This document shows, one piece after another, positions 22,416 to 34,414 of a DNA stretch of 64,000 nucleotides. Position numbers and translations under genes: made by a program. The notes beneath the pieces were generated by a model. It searched no databases, was not told where the DNA came from, and was given only the letters and a program-made list of their open reading frames with translations. The number at the start of each line of letters is the position of its first letter. The stretch's first letter is position 1. The DNA comes from Apiospora phragmitis (taxonomy: Eukaryota > Ascomycota > Sordariomycetes > Amphisphaeriales > Apiosporaceae). The stretch is taken from the NCBI GenBank assembly GCA_038363925.1, contig JAQQWL010000011.1, positions 5,270,001 to 5,334,000 of the forward strand, in the 5' to 3' direction.

Positions 22416-25165
22416 ATGGATGCCTGGGCGACGTCCAACAAGACGACTACGTGCAACGGCAATGAAGCTGTAGTCCCGGGTTCCAAGGATATTCAAGTTC
22501 AACTCATCATCTCCCTATTGCTGGGCGTCTCGGCATTCCTTGCCTTCTGTGTAGGTCCAGTCCCAGTGCTGTTCGGCTAGCATACTCAGATATCTGACCT
22601 TTCACAACCAAACAGTTCTTTAGGCCGCGATGGCCTTCCTTATACGCAGCTCGAAAGCGACACAACGATCCCCAAATCGCTCTTCCCGCCCTCCCCGACA
22701 CCTTCTTAGGATGGGTCCCGGCTTTGTACAGAGTCACCGACGAGCAGGTCTTGGCCTCCGCCGGCCTTGACGCTTACGTCTTCCTCTCCTTCTTCAAAAT
22801 GTCGATGCGCCTGTTCTCGGTCATGTTCTTCTTCGCTGCCGTCGTACTCTGGCCTATCAATATCACTTTCGGTGCCATCGCTCCGACCCCTGGTGATGGT
22901 GACGGCGACGGTGACGGTGGCGACGACTCCAACGGAACCTCGTTTCCTTACAACTTCAATAATTATGGCTACAATCCCTTCACTGCGATGGACGATGGTG
23001 ATAACAGTGGCTTTGGGTCACAGACCGAGTCCAACTATCTGTGGGCCTATCTTGCCTTTACCTGGTTCTTTTCCTTTTTGGTCGTATACTACCTCAACTC
23101 GGAGACGTTCAAGATCATCAAAGTTAGGCAGGAATACCTGGGCACCCAAAGGACCATAACAGACCGCACATTCCGCCTAACTGGTATCCCCAAGGATCTT
23201 CGCACAGAAGAGAAAATCAAAGACTTTGTCGAAGGCCTCGAGATCGGTCATGTCAAGTCGGTTACTTTATGTCGCAACTGGGCGGAGATTGACGGGTTGA
23301 TGACTGATCGCAAAGCCGCCTTGCGTAAGCTAGAGGAGGCTTGGTCAGTATACCTGTCCAAAAAGCCAACAGCTGCAGAACCTCGCCTTAGGAGACCTGG
23401 ACAAGGCAACGGCGACGCTGCCAATGGTGAAGCTACCAACGACGACGTTGATACGGACCAAGAAACTGCCCGGGAGGGAAGTCGGTTGCTGGCCAACGAG
23501 AGCCTTCGCAATCTAATGAGTGAAAGGCCACGGCCGACCACTCGGATCCGGTTTGGCTTCTTTAAGATGCGAAGCCGCCAGACAGATGCAATCGACTACT
23601 TCGAGGAAAAGCTTCGCCGCCTAGATGCCAAGATCGTGGCCGCCAGGAAGAAGGAGTACGAGCCTCAGGCCACCGCCTTTGTTACGATGGACTCCATTGC
23701 TGCTAGTCAGATGGCTATACAAGCATTAGTCGACCCACGCCCGGGTGAGCTGCTCTCGAAGCCAGCTCCCAGCCCGTCAGATGTGGTCTGGCGCAACACA
23801 TACTCGTCACGCTTGAAGAGACGAACCCAGTCGTGGCTCATCACCATCTTCATCACTCTGCTCACCTTAGTTTGGGTGATTCCAGTCATATTCCTGGCCA
23901 GTCTTGTCAGCATCTGCACCATCGAGAAAGTCGCACCGGGGTTTGCTGAGGTACTCAACAACCACGAACTCATCAAGGCCCTTGTCCGAACTGCCTTACC
24001 TGTAACAGTGGTATCATTGCTCAACATAGCTGTGCCATACCTGTACGACTATCTCAGCAATCTCCAGGGTACGATCTCACAGGGCGACGTGGAGCTCTCG
24101 GTGGTTTCGAAGAACTTCTTCTTCACCTTCTTCAACGTATTCCTCGTCTTTACCATCACTGGATCAGCCTCTACTTTCTGGTCCTCTCTTCGGAATGCTG
24201 TCAACCAAGATGCAGGGACCATTGCCAGAAACCTAGCCACTTCTATCGCCAGCCTCATCGACTTCTACATCAGTTTCATTATGCTGCAGAGTTTCGGTCT
24301 GATGCCCTTTAGACTCCTACAGTTTGGCAGTGTCACCCTCTATCCTATTTACAGGATGGGTGCCAAGACACCACGAGACTTCGCTGAACTGGTCCAGCCG
24401 ACTTTGTTCAACTATGGTTTCTACCTGCCCACTGCGCTATTGGTCTTCATTCTCTGTATGGTCTACAGCATCATGCCGCGGTCATACCTTGTACTGCTGG
24501 TGGGTGTTTGTTATTTCACATTGGGATACTACGCATACAAGTACCAACTCCTATATGCTATGGACCAGCCTCAACATGCCACGGGTGGCGCTTGGCGTAT
24601 AATTTCGTCGCGCATCATTATAGGCTTGTTGTTTTTCCAGGTTGTCATGTTGGGCACCCTATCACTGCGGAAGGCCTTTATCCAGGCTGGACTGGTGGCC
24701 CCGCTGCTAGTTCTCACAGTATGGTATAGCGTTTACTTCAACCGGCGGTTCAAACCTTTGACAGTGTTCGTGGCTCTACGTAGCCTGAAACGCGATTCCG
24801 ATCCAGGGCCACAAAGTAGTCCCAATCACGATGCTCAGCAAGCTGCAATGCCTACCAGGCTCGCCAGACGGATGAGCACAATCGATGAGGACAGGGAGAA
24901 GGGCTTACGGTTCGTCAACCCCAGCATGATCGCTCCCCTTGAGCAGCCATGGGTGTATCAGGACCCCCCGCCGCCGTTATCGCCGGACGAATCGGCTGTT
25001 GCGTTTACGGACGACCTTGACGATGTTGAAGGGGTGGACGATGTGAGCAGGAGGACGCCACTGAACGAGACGAATGGGAGAAATAGCGGGATCAACAGCG
25101 GGTCGAGTTCCTTCAGCTTCGGAGATACCCATGTCTGGCGCGACAACGGCGGCGACAACGTGTAA
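22416..25165 (+). CDS. CSC1/OSCA/TMEM63-type (RSN1 family) membrane channel protein
   Basis: Exons 22416-22550 and 22616-25165 give 894 residues. The first exon supplies TM0 (LIISLLLGVSAFLAFC) and the splice continues directly into FFRPRWPSLYAARKRH, the conserved post-TM0 motif. The order is the RSN1 N-terminal transmembrane region, a PHM7-type cytosolic domain (about residues 200-380), then the 7-TM core (DUF221), which includes LQSFGLMPFRLLQFG and the helices up to YSVYFNRRFKPL. The C-terminal tail is hydrophilic. An Asp/Gly-rich loop (GDGDGDGDGGDD) lies after TM1. OSCA/TMEM63 relatives are osmosensitive or mechanosensitive cation channels, and yeast Rsn1/Csc1-type proteins sit in the plasma membrane. 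Ion selectivity cannot be read here. The frame is intact over 2.5 kb, in contrast to several neighbours. Confidence 0.93.
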
Positions 25166-25366
25166 TATTTGTTTTATTATCATCATGGTTCCTGGTGTTT
25201 TAGATATCCTCATGTCGCGGGCGGTAGATTGATACCATTCACTGTTAGAATGCACACGAATGAATTGACACATGACTATACATTGCTATACTTTATCATG
25301 ATTCTGCACATTGAATGAATGCTGATTCAAGCAGTTGGTCTACCAGGCGTAAGAGACTTTCGCCCT

Positions 25367-26862
25367 TCAAGCCCACATTCCATCGAACATGAACAACCAA
25401 TCGTCCCAGTACTTCTCGTAGTTACCAGTCAGCCAGCTGAGGCCGTCGCCCGAGCCGCCGACTCTCCAGGGCCGGGTATGTACACCGTCGGCCCGGAGGT
25501 GGCGCTTCAGCGCGACGTTGATGCTGAAGCTGCTCGGACTGACGCCCACGAAGTAGTCGGACTGAAGGAGCACGACGAAGTCCACGAGGGCTTGCTGGTC
25601 CCAGCTCAGATTCTGCAGCGCCTCGAGATCCTTGCCCTGCAGGAGGGACTCCTTAGTCTGCACAGTCATCTGGAGCCGCGAGGCCGCCGTCTGGGCGAAC
25701 TTGGCAGCCTCCGTCTGGTTGCCCGTTGCGAGGTAGGCCGCGGTTTCGCGGTACCCCAGCGACTCGGCCGTCGCCATGTACCCGTCGGCCTGTAAGTTAT
25801 ACGACGGCCACTTCTCCAATGCGTCGCTCTCCGTCCGCAGATGGATGCCGAGGAACCTCTTCTTGTTCTTCTTGTTTTTGGCCACGGCCTTCGCCTCGCT
25901 CCGGACCGCCTCGACGACCCGCTCGCCCAGCGCCAAGACGTCTTCGCGGACTTTCAGCAGTCCCCCAAACGTCGCGACGAACTCGGGCCCGTCGTCGCGC
26001 GCGACCCAGTCCCACAGGACGCCCCACGACAGCCGGACCACGCGCGGGTTCTCGCGGCGCGCGGGGCCGAGCCCGCGCTCGATGGCGGACGCGCTGAGCC
26101 ACTTGCGGAACTGCGAGCCGAATCGGTGCGCGTGCCGGTTCTGGTCGCGTCGGTCGCACCCGCCGCGCGCCCCGAAGTCCTTGGGCCGGATCTCCTCGTA
26201 CGACTTTTGCGACTTTGCGCCGGCCCCGTCTCGCGTCGCTAGCCCCGTGCTACTGTCACTATCTTGCGCCGTAGCCAGCCGCCCGTGCCGGGGTACGTCT
26301 TCGAGGGACTCGTAAAGCTCGAGTTGAGGACAGGCGGCCCCCAAGGCCATGCGGAAGTGGGCCTCGTCGAACATGTAGCCGAGGGGCTGGGATCCGGAGC
26401 GGAGGCCGGCGAGGTTCGTGGGCGAGCGCGTGGCGATGCGCGGCATGACAATACCCGACGCGCCGGCCTCGAGGGCGTAGCGTATGCAGGTTAGGATGTA
26501 GTTGCGGATGTTCCCCGGGCCGCCGCTGTTGTTGTCGCACAGAAAGACGAGGCCCGGGACGAGGCGGCCGCGGCCGTCTGCTCGTCGCAGACGCGCTTGA
26601 GCGGCCAGGCGACAAAAGGGGCGCGCGGGGACGAGAGGCCGAGACCGCCGCCGCCGCCGCCACTCTTGTGCTTGTGCGGCGGCGGCGGCCGGACATCGAA
26701 GGCCACGGGGCCGGGCTGCGGGCGGGCGGCATCGATGCTGACGATCGGCTGCTGCGTCGAGGGTGCTAGCCAGGGGATCGGGGGCCGCCACATGAGCCAG
26801 AGGAGTGGGAAGAAGATGAGACAAGTGGAGAGGATAGCGGAGCGGTGATGAAGGAGGGCCAT
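25367..26862 (-). CDS. Type II membrane glycosyltransferase-like protein (O-fucosyltransferase-like fold), one frameshift
   Basis: Starting at ATG 26862 (a second in-frame ATG is at 26898), a short cytosolic tail precedes a signal anchor (SAILSTCLIFFPLLWLMW), a Pro/His/Gly-rich stem, and a lumenal domain. The domain begins with LVFLCDNNSGGPGNIRNYIL, and RFLGIHLRTESDA lies later. An H-x-R-x-E-like element of this kind resembles the donor site of GDP-fucose protein O-fucosyltransferases. The end has SDYFVGVSPSSFSINVAL, also typical of that fold. The two halves lie in different frames. One base appears to be missing within about 26555-26580, a GC-rich tract of GGCC repeats. Allowing for this, the length is 498 residues. 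The probable location is the Golgi. Donor and acceptor are unknown, and the family assignment is moderate. Confidence 0.65.
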
Positions 26863-28724
26863 GCCTGGGAGAGCAAGCAGGTGCCTGGCTAGCTTCAATC
26901 ACCGGAGATGGTTCGCATCCTGAAGCAAAGCAAATCTTATTGATCGAAGCACGCGATCGAACCGAAAATGTAGGTGTAGCCTGCGAGCTGTTCACTTTTC
27001 GTCATTGATGAATATTACCTCTTCCTGCCAGCTTTATGATGCTGGTGAAAGTCCACCATTTCTGCCATTCTTCCATTCTTCCGGGGGTGTAACGCTGTTG
27101 ATGACGGGCAGGGGTGCTTCTGCCCGCCAACCGCGAAATGAAATGGCTTACTTTCGTAGACCAAGATGGGTGCTTGCGCCGCAACACGTAATGAATAGCA
27201 AGAGTAAGCAGTGATAGGATTATGCTGGAGAAGACGCGTGACCAATGGCTGCTCTGCTTTGCTGCTGGGTGCGTTACGTGCAGCATGGCTCGTCGAAGCA
27301 TCGACAGATAACCTTCCTCGGGTCACTGGAGACTAGCCTCTAGTGCATGCACCGCGCAGAGCCCAGCGGGATTGATAACGCATTACCGATCACTAGGATC
27401 GACAGCATCGACACTTGGGATTGGCTTGATCGTTCTTGCAAACCGACTCTATCGTTCTTAAGTAGGTGGAGCAGCGGGGGTGGCATCGCATCGGCGCCAT
27501 TTGGGCCTTCGGCAGCTCCATGCCCGTGTCTTTCCGACTGCCCGCCAGCCATGTCACCCAAGACGGGCGGCTCTCTGGGGATCAGACGAAAAACACCCTC
27601 CGGGACGAGAGAACTGGGTCGTGTTATTGAAATAGAAGCGGTCGGCGTGTTCGCTTTGACACAGACTACTTCCTGCTCATCATACCCACCACCGAGGGGT
27701 CGTTCTAGGTCGCAAATAGGCAGCCACCATTAGGGATTGTGACCCGCTCGCCTCGGGTGGAGCTAGAGCCGCCTGGGGTTTCTACGACGCTACTAACTTA
27801 GAACGTTGTAACCTAACCAAGCTGAAGCTGAGCTGCCGAAGCTGCCCAGCTGGCGGTTACAACAATACAACAATATGTACCTTTTACATGTAGGGACCCA
27901 CCACTAGCAGAGCGGCACACCGAGAAGTGAGGCGTCCTGGCGTCTCTGCCAGGTTTCGGTGGATGTCGTTTTGCTTTTCGCCTGTCCAACCAGCCAACTA
28001 ACTGCTTACAAGTCCAGCTCCGAGAAGGAACATTGAAATGATTTTTTTTTTTTTTTTTTAGCGAGTTCAGCTAGGCGGGACCCCCGTCTCTTCCCCCACT
28101 TCCACTTGCCCAGGTTGGCTTGGATGGCTTCCGATACGCCCTTCGACAGCGGCGGTATTTGCAAGTGTTACTTGTTACAGACTTTTCGAAGGGGCGTTGG
28201 CGGGGCTTCAATATTGACAATAATCTTCGTTTTCTCGTGTCGGCTCATTCATTGTCTTGCCGTATCTACTGTTGCAGGTCACAATACACAAAGGCCTTGG
28301 AAGTTGGAAGTCTTTGGATCGAGATCAGGACATCAATCAGACGGTCGTGTCCAGGGGTTGAAGCTGGACTGGTCACTGCTATGTACTTGTAACTTTAGCC
28401 ACGAATAGAGTTTGATTAGCTTCCGCAAGCTCGGGAACAATCACATCCAGGCAGCCAGGGAGGGCATCCTCCCTAATTTAGTAGAATCACTACCGTATCT
28501 ACTAGTCGTCATGGCAGCGGCAGCGGTAGGACGACTACCTACGCCTCCCTTGCCTGGCTGCCTGGGGCTTTTATACTTTGTCCAGCGACCTCCAAAAACC
28601 CTAATCTCCATCTTCCTTTCAAGTCTAATCAAACTTAGGAGCAGCAGCCGCAGCAGAAGAAAAAGAGTGGAAGACGCTCTCAATTCACACTTTACTCTAA
28701 AGAGCGCCACCGTTTTCATTCAAC
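26863..28724. other. Divergent intergenic region with an 18-T run
   Basis: 1.9 kb between the glycosyltransferase (minus) and the beta-propeller gene (plus). It includes a run of 18 T at 28042-28059. The last 200 bases form a leader-like stretch before ATG 28725 (context AACATGGC). No other gene seen. Confidence 0.55.
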
Positions 28725-29708
28725 ATGGCTGTCATCGACAACGGCTCGCTGCCTGTCGTGCTCGTCACCCAGATGCCCTCCGACGCATGGATCGAGGGGC
28801 TTGCCGTGCGTCCCAACGGCCGCGTGCTGACTGCCCGCCTGGACCAGCCCGAGGTCTACTCCTTCCAGGCCGAGGACTCGGACGCCGCCCCCGAGCTGCT
28901 CTGCACCTTTCCGGGCTCCAACGGCATTATGAATATTTGCCCCCTCCAGGGCCGCCACGACGAGTACGCCGTCCTCTCGGCCACCATCAACATGGCCAAG
29001 GCTCAGTTCTCCGACTTCGTCGTCTGGCGCATCACTCTCAAGCCTGGCTCCGACGCCCCAGCCCCGGAGCCGGTCAAGATGGCCACCATACCCGGCGCCG
29101 GGTGTATCCTTAGCCTCACCGCGGCGACGGAGCGCATCCTGCTCCTGGCCGACTCCGGCAAGCATTGCATCTGGCAGCTGGACATCGAGACCGGCGAGAG
29201 CTCCGTATTGATCTCGGACGACTCGATGAAGGTCAAGTCCGCAGGCGACTTCTTTGGCCTGAACCGGATGCGCGTGGCCGACGGCTTCATCGTCTTCACT
29301 AACACCAGCGCCGGCACCATATGCAAGGTGCCGTTCGGGCAGGAGGTGGCGGATCGGTTGCGCACCCTGGGCCCCGTGGAAATCGCCGCCAACGATGTCG
29401 TCAACTGCGACGGCTGGGCCATGACCAATGGGAAAGGGACCTTTTACCTCGCCAACTACATGGAAGGCCTCCTGTGGAAACTGGACGTCGACCCCGTCAG
29501 CGCCAAGTCGACGACCACCGTGGTCCTGTCCGACCTAGTCTCTCCCACCGCGGTGGAAGTGGTGGATGTGAACGGCCAGCCAAAGCTCTTTGTGGTGTGT
29601 TGCGGCCAGATTGACGTCGGCTGGGTAAAGGAGCGCGTCTCGTGGAGTGACATCAACGCAGCTGTCCAGGTGACGGTCACTACCGAAGAGGTAGTAGAGC
29701 CTGTCTAA
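28725..29708 (+). CDS. SMP-30/gluconolactonase-like six-bladed beta-propeller protein
   Basis: An intronless frame of 327 residues. It begins with WIEGLAVRPNGRVLTARLDQ and repeats the blade pattern seen in fungal SMP-30/gluconolactonase-like and TolB-like propellers: a G-Hy-x-x-x-x-G-x-Hy strand, then a charged turn. Later blades include LLLADSGKHCIWQLDIETGE and NRMRVADGFIVFTNTSAG. There is no signal peptide, so it is probably cytosolic. Such proteins often sit in or near secondary-metabolite gene clusters in fungi, but their activity is usually unknown and the metal ligands are not obvious here. Coding GC is clearly higher than in the flanking DNA. No neighbouring biosynthetic enzyme is visible. 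Confidence 0.8.
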   Translation: MAVIDNGSLPVVLVTQMPSDAWIEGLAVRPNGRVLTARLDQPEVYSFQAEDSDAAPELLCTFPGSNGIMNICPLQGRHDEYAVLSATINMAKAQFSDFVVWRITLKPGSDAPAPEPVKMATIPGAGCILSLTAATERILLLADSGKHCIWQLDIETGESSVLISDDSMKVKSAGDFFGLNRMRVADGFIVFTNTSAGTICKVPFGQEVADRLRTLGPVEIAANDVVNCDGWAMTNGKGTFYLANYMEGLLWKLDVDPVSAKSTTTVVLSDLVSPTAVEVVDVNGQPKLFVVCCGQIDVGWVKERVSWSDINAAVQVTVTTEEVVEPV

Positions 29709-30832
29709 GCCCGCCCTCGAGTTATCGTTGTCAACTAGGAGTGGTTTTGGGCACCCGAGCAGGTTCCCTCAGATACGGACCTCGTGGGGATGCGCCCGTC
29801 GGATGCCGGGCTCCCGGGAGTTGGGGAAGTTTTGCGATTAGGGATTGCGCCCTGAGAGTACGTACATGGAAGCATCGGCAGTATGGCGCCACTCGACTCA
29901 GCATGCAGCTCAAATCTGTTTTAACGACCCAAGCCGGATCCGTCCGACACCAGCCTTCCAGCCCCGGGCTAGAAGGGACCAGCCAAGTGTCGGGTAAAGC
30001 ACGTTGACTGTTTCATCAAGGCTGCTGGGGGCGATCGCCCAATCGCGTTCGAGATCACATGCAAAGAAATGCAGTATCACCACCCCATTAGTCGCGCCCG
30101 TTGGCACCACTGTGCTGACATAACGCGCTGGACGAAGGCCGCCAATGGACTGCGAGAAGATTTGGTCTCGTCAAAACGGATGGTGTTTTGGAAACAACGA
30201 CTTGGTTTATTCATTGGCGCTGAAGCAAATGGTCGACAAATTCAGGGCTAGACGAAAGACGGTGGCACCTATTGTTGTTGTTGTCAATGTCCATGTGTGT
30301 CTTGGTTCATGAGCACCAGTGCTTGATATTCAGCGCAGGAGGTTTCGGGTCACATTTGACTGTGTCCAGTCCAAACGGCTGTAACTCTGGATCATGGCCA
30401 AGCCGGTTAAATCGGCCAAACGGGGACAATTTTGAAATATTTATGCTGATATTGACTCCTACTTACGCTATAGGTTTGGTTTGGAAAGGAACCTTGTTAT
30501 GCTTTATGCATTGTTGTCACTGGGGATCTGTTTCGTAGCATGTATGGATCATGCTATAACAGTAGATAATTATGCGCAAAGAAGCAGCACACAAATCTGC
30601 ATTGACAGAGATGATATAAAGCACTCTTCTATCCTTCGGTCCATTATTTGGTTCGTGTACAACTCCCGAGTTCTATTTTCTTTACAATACCTTCTCCTCT
30701 GAGATGAACCATGCGACACTAGACTAAGCAAGCGCTCAAGCGATTCCGACTAGCTATATTTCTCAATACGGCATTGATACAATTAAAAACCAAGCCCTCA
30801 TTCCTATATTGTGTCCTCCGGTGATAGCAATA
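29709..30832. other. Intergenic region, no gene seen
   Basis: 1.1 kb, AT-richer than the flanking genes, with only short frames of no recognisable character. Confidence 0.5.
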
Positions 30833-30982
30833 ATGAAAAGCGCCATGTTGATGCTTGCGGTTTCGGCTGCGTCACTAGTCACAGCTTTGCCGGTAGCCCG
30901 ACCATCACCAGAGCTCGATCTTCCATCCCATACACCCACAAGCATTGCATTTCAGGAGCAAAAGACGGCAGGCGGTGGCTGA
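30833..30982 (+). CDS. Possible small secreted peptide (49 residues)
   Basis: The ATG at 30833 opens a 49-codon frame with a clear signal-peptide pattern: Lys2, a hydrophobic core MLMLAVSAASLVTA, and an A-L-P cleavage context. A short Pro/Ser-rich mature part ends in TAGGG. There are no cysteines after the signal. Downstream DNA contains splice-like signals (GTAGGT at 31029, CATAG before 31087), so a longer spliced form is possible, but I could not build one that stays open convincingly. It could be a small secreted protein or chance. Confidence 0.35.
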   Translation: MKSAMLMLAVSAASLVTALPVARPSPELDLPSHTPTSIAFQEQKTAGGG

Positions 30983-31375
30983 GATGGACTTGATGAACCC
31001 CGTGATATCATCGCCGCCCGTGTGTTACGTAGGTTGGTCATACTTGCATCCATTAGAGTATCTGTCTGCTAACTTCTTATCATAGCCCCCCTTATTTATG
31101 TGTCTTACTCATTGCGAGGCTATTGGCGCGAAGAAGCCAGTAGTGGACGTGTTCGAAGAGATCATTCAAAAAGATGAAAGACGTCATGCTACGGCAACAG
31201 GTCACGCTTTACTTACACAGCAGCTTGGGTGACTGTAATAGACAGCCTCGGCATGGGGATAGGGGGATTTCCAACAACGTCTTGAAACCAGTTGACGTGA
31301 GCAAGTGAAGCCTTTCATCATATACGAGCTTTGTTCATTGAATTTCTGAGCACATGATGACGCTCTTCAGTCTTG
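30983..31375. other. Intergenic region before msh4
   Basis: About 390 bases between the possible secreted peptide and the 3' end of msh4. Apart from the splice-like signals noted for the peptide, nothing is recognised. Confidence 0.45.
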
Positions 31376-34300
31376 CTACATTGAATCCATTTCCTCGGCA
31401 ACGCTCTCAGTGTCATCGCCATATGATGCTCGACCGTTTTGTGAAATATCGTCCATGCGTAACACAAATTCGCCTTGTAACTGCTTCAAATAGCTACCAA
31501 GTGCAGCATCATCCATATCAGAACTTCTCAGCTGAAGCAAACTTTCGTTTAGGTTAAGGATGAGTTTGCGCCTCAAGGACAGCTGTCTCGATTGTGATGT
31601 TCGCTTCTTCTCCTCGATCTGCTTCTTGAGGGTGCTAGAGACCTCGTGTGCAACCTCGATGAATTGTTCGGGGAACCCGATGGTTCGGGCCAGGTTGATT
31701 CCATAATGCTCTTCTTGGGCTGGGCCAGAGTTGACTTTGTGTAGCATTGTCATCTTGGGCGTTTCTTGATCGTGGCCCTGCGAAACCTCAGTTTCAAGAT
31801 GCAGATTGAGCACGCCTGGGCGACTTCCAAGGACAGCAGCTAGAAACGATTAGAGTGTTGTTATGGACAAGCCGTGGATCTGAGACCATACTCAGCTGTT
31901 CAAAATGTGTTGCAAACCACACAAAGGCTCCGCTTTGAAGTAAGGCTTCTGATATCGCAACGGCAATTGCAAGACCATCCCTCGTACTGGTCCCACGTCC
32001 AAGCTCGTCGATAACAGCCAGGCTCTGCTTGTTGATGTTCCTGAGTATGAAAGCCATTTCTCTCATCTCTATGGAGAAAGTCGACATGTTGGCTTCAATG
32101 CTATCATCGGTAGACATTCTGACGAAGAGTCGGTCGATTATTGGAAAGGAAGCATACTCCGCTGGGACGAAGCAGCCGATCTGTGCCATGACTTGCAACA
32201 GAGCCACCATTCGAATGTATGTGCTTTTACCACTCATGTTGCAGCCAGTGATGATTTGAAACCGGTGTTGTTCATTGGCAAAGACATCGTTTGGAGTAAA
32301 TTCTTGCTGCATCAACTGCATCTCGTTAGTTCCCCGTGAAGTTTGATCATGTATGCTTTACTTACGTTCTCGTATATCGGATGCCTAGCTGCCTTGAGTG
32401 CCAGCACACTCCCGACTTCTGGCCTAATGTAGTCTCTGACAGTAACCGATTGCCCGAAGCTAGATATCATGTCCAGGAGAGCAATACTTTCACATACGCG
32501 AAACAAGTTGGGGATATGTTCCCGAATCGAATCGAGGAGGTCATGTATAACGCGATCGCTAAGCATGACAGCTTCGTTGTGAGAGTCCGTAATCCGAGTA
32601 TTGAGTTGGACGAGGGTCAGCGTCTGGCATTCGAAGTAAGCCCCCTTTCGGACTCGGTTGATGAGGATGTCCGGCAAATCTCGATTTTCCACATCGCACT
32701 CCCGCAGTCGTAGCCAGTATTTCCGATATTGATCAAACTTGATATCAAGGGAGATTTCAAACTCTTCTGCTCGCCACGTTAGGAGGTCAGCCACCAGCGA
32801 GGCTGTTATTCTTACTGTTGATATCATCCACATGTTGATGCACATCATCCGTGCCCTCTTTGTATGTTTGACGGGCCACATCAAGCAACCCGTTGACGCC
32901 AGACTAGCGTGCCATCAGCGAAGGTCGAACATCTTGATGAAGTAGGCTCACCTTGACCGCGTATGTTCTCTGATGCCACATATCGATTGGAAGTTTCATG
33001 AAGGTCACGTCCTCGTTGATGGTCTCCTTGATCATCTCGATAACAGGTTGTATAAGTTCTGGCCTGCAGATCGTCCGGATTCGACAGAGCAGTTTCGTGT
33101 CGGCTTCACGCAACGCCTCATGTAGTGTTGATATAGCTAACACGAAGACTTTGATCATCAAAACGTGATTGATGGCCTGCTCTGAAGCATAGATTGATGC
33201 TCCTTCAGGTATAATCACGAGCTAGTGGCGGTTAGTTTGCTGTAAGCACACATACCACGCGGCTACTAGTTACCTTTGTCAGGAGCTTTTCAGCGTCGGT
33301 AAACCCCTTCAATGCTTTAGTTGGTCAGCAGTGGCACAGGGGATGACTTGATGAACACCTTACCCTTCCGTATCTCAAAGAACATATCCTCCTTTACAGC
33401 TAGTTCATCCAGAGCATCATAACGAGGTGTTAGGGTGCCATCCACTTGTGTAGATGGCTGTAAGATGCTGCTACGTAGCATTCGGGATCCCATGGGCGTC
33501 ACTGTCTCGTTTAGTAAGCCGTAGAGACAGTCCTTCGACATGGCATTCTGTATGTTCTGGATAAGTTCGAGGGAATGGATAGTGGAGATGTCAATCATCA
33601 TAGTGTTCTCAGATGGCTGATAACTCAAACGCAAGGAATGAGACATGATCGTCAAGTGACAGGCGAGTTTCATATATTTGACAGCCTGTGGTCATGTAGT
33701 TAGCCTTGGTACTTCCAGAAGCACAAGCTTATATAGGACACATACCGCTGCAAAAGAGCATGTGGCATAGTAGTTGCCCTGGGTTGCGACCTTAATGGCA
33801 TCGAGGTCTTCCCGGAATGAGAGCGTCTGGATAAACTCGAGTCCTGACGTCTCGGACCAATACTTGCGATCAAGAGCCTCTATAGACGTCCCCTGAAGCC
33901 CTCCCTCCAGTATAGACAGCAAGTTGGACTTGGGATGTGGCGGAAATGCAGTGTTCACCATTAGGATAACCGAAGGCCCGTAAATCTGTATCTTATGGAC
34001 AGTTTTAACATAGAACTGAGAGTCGCATATCTGACAGAGGACTGCTTCATTAGTTGTGGTGTTAATGAAGGCCAAGCCAACTGACGGGGACACGCCGCGT
34101 GCTTCGCTGATGGCGCAGATAACCTGGTGACCGTCGGAGCCCCATACCGAGGAGGCTGCAGCAGACCTTCGGCCAGATGCAGTGCTCGCATTGCGGCGGT
34201 GGCCGGACGGACGGGATGGGCTTGTTACAGACCGACTGCCTGACCGCGAGTGCGAGGTTGATTGGGTAGCAGGGGTCTGCCGTCCAGCCCTAACTGAAGG

Positions 34301-34414
34301 ATGCGGTGTCGAAGTAGAAGCCCGGGTCGAGGAATTGGACAAGCGTCGGTTTCCAGCCAGAGAGCGCAGTGACGCCGCTGACGGCAGCCTGGGTGGTATC
34401 GGGGACGACATCAT
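31376..34414 (-). CDS. msh4: Meiosis-specific MutS homologue Msh4
   Basis: Msh4 pairs with Msh5 to stabilise recombination intermediates and promote crossovers in meiosis. It lacks the mismatch-reading N-terminal MutS I domain. Eight exons on the minus strand (34414-33746, 33685-33364, 33314-33274, 33221-32952, 32903-32816, 32766-32366, 32315-31892, 31839-31376) join in frame to 892 residues. All introns are short and GT-AG. The N-terminus is Ser/Arg-rich and low-complexity. The connector and core follow (NATMSKDCLYGLL-like clamp region, EIRKALKGFTDAEKLLTK). The ATPase has Walker A GCNMSGKSTYIRM near residue 619 and Walker [13 protein letters not shown] near 703. The last splice restores THFEQLTAVLGSRPGVLNLH. 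The start is taken at the M-M-S-S-P-I-P pair; an earlier in-frame ATG exists. The frame is intact throughout, unlike msh3. A functional gene implies the lineage has, or recently had, meiosis. Confidence 0.92.

Noticed and set aside
31802..31892. Apparent frameshift near the 3' end of msh4
   Set aside because: A GTATGG...TCTAG intron (31891-31840) restores the family sequence exactly, so the gene is intact there.
32767..32815. In-frame coding across msh4 intron 5
   Set aside because: The readthrough frame does not match Msh4, while splicing at GTAAG and GCAG gives the conserved continuation K-E-F-E-I-S-L-D.
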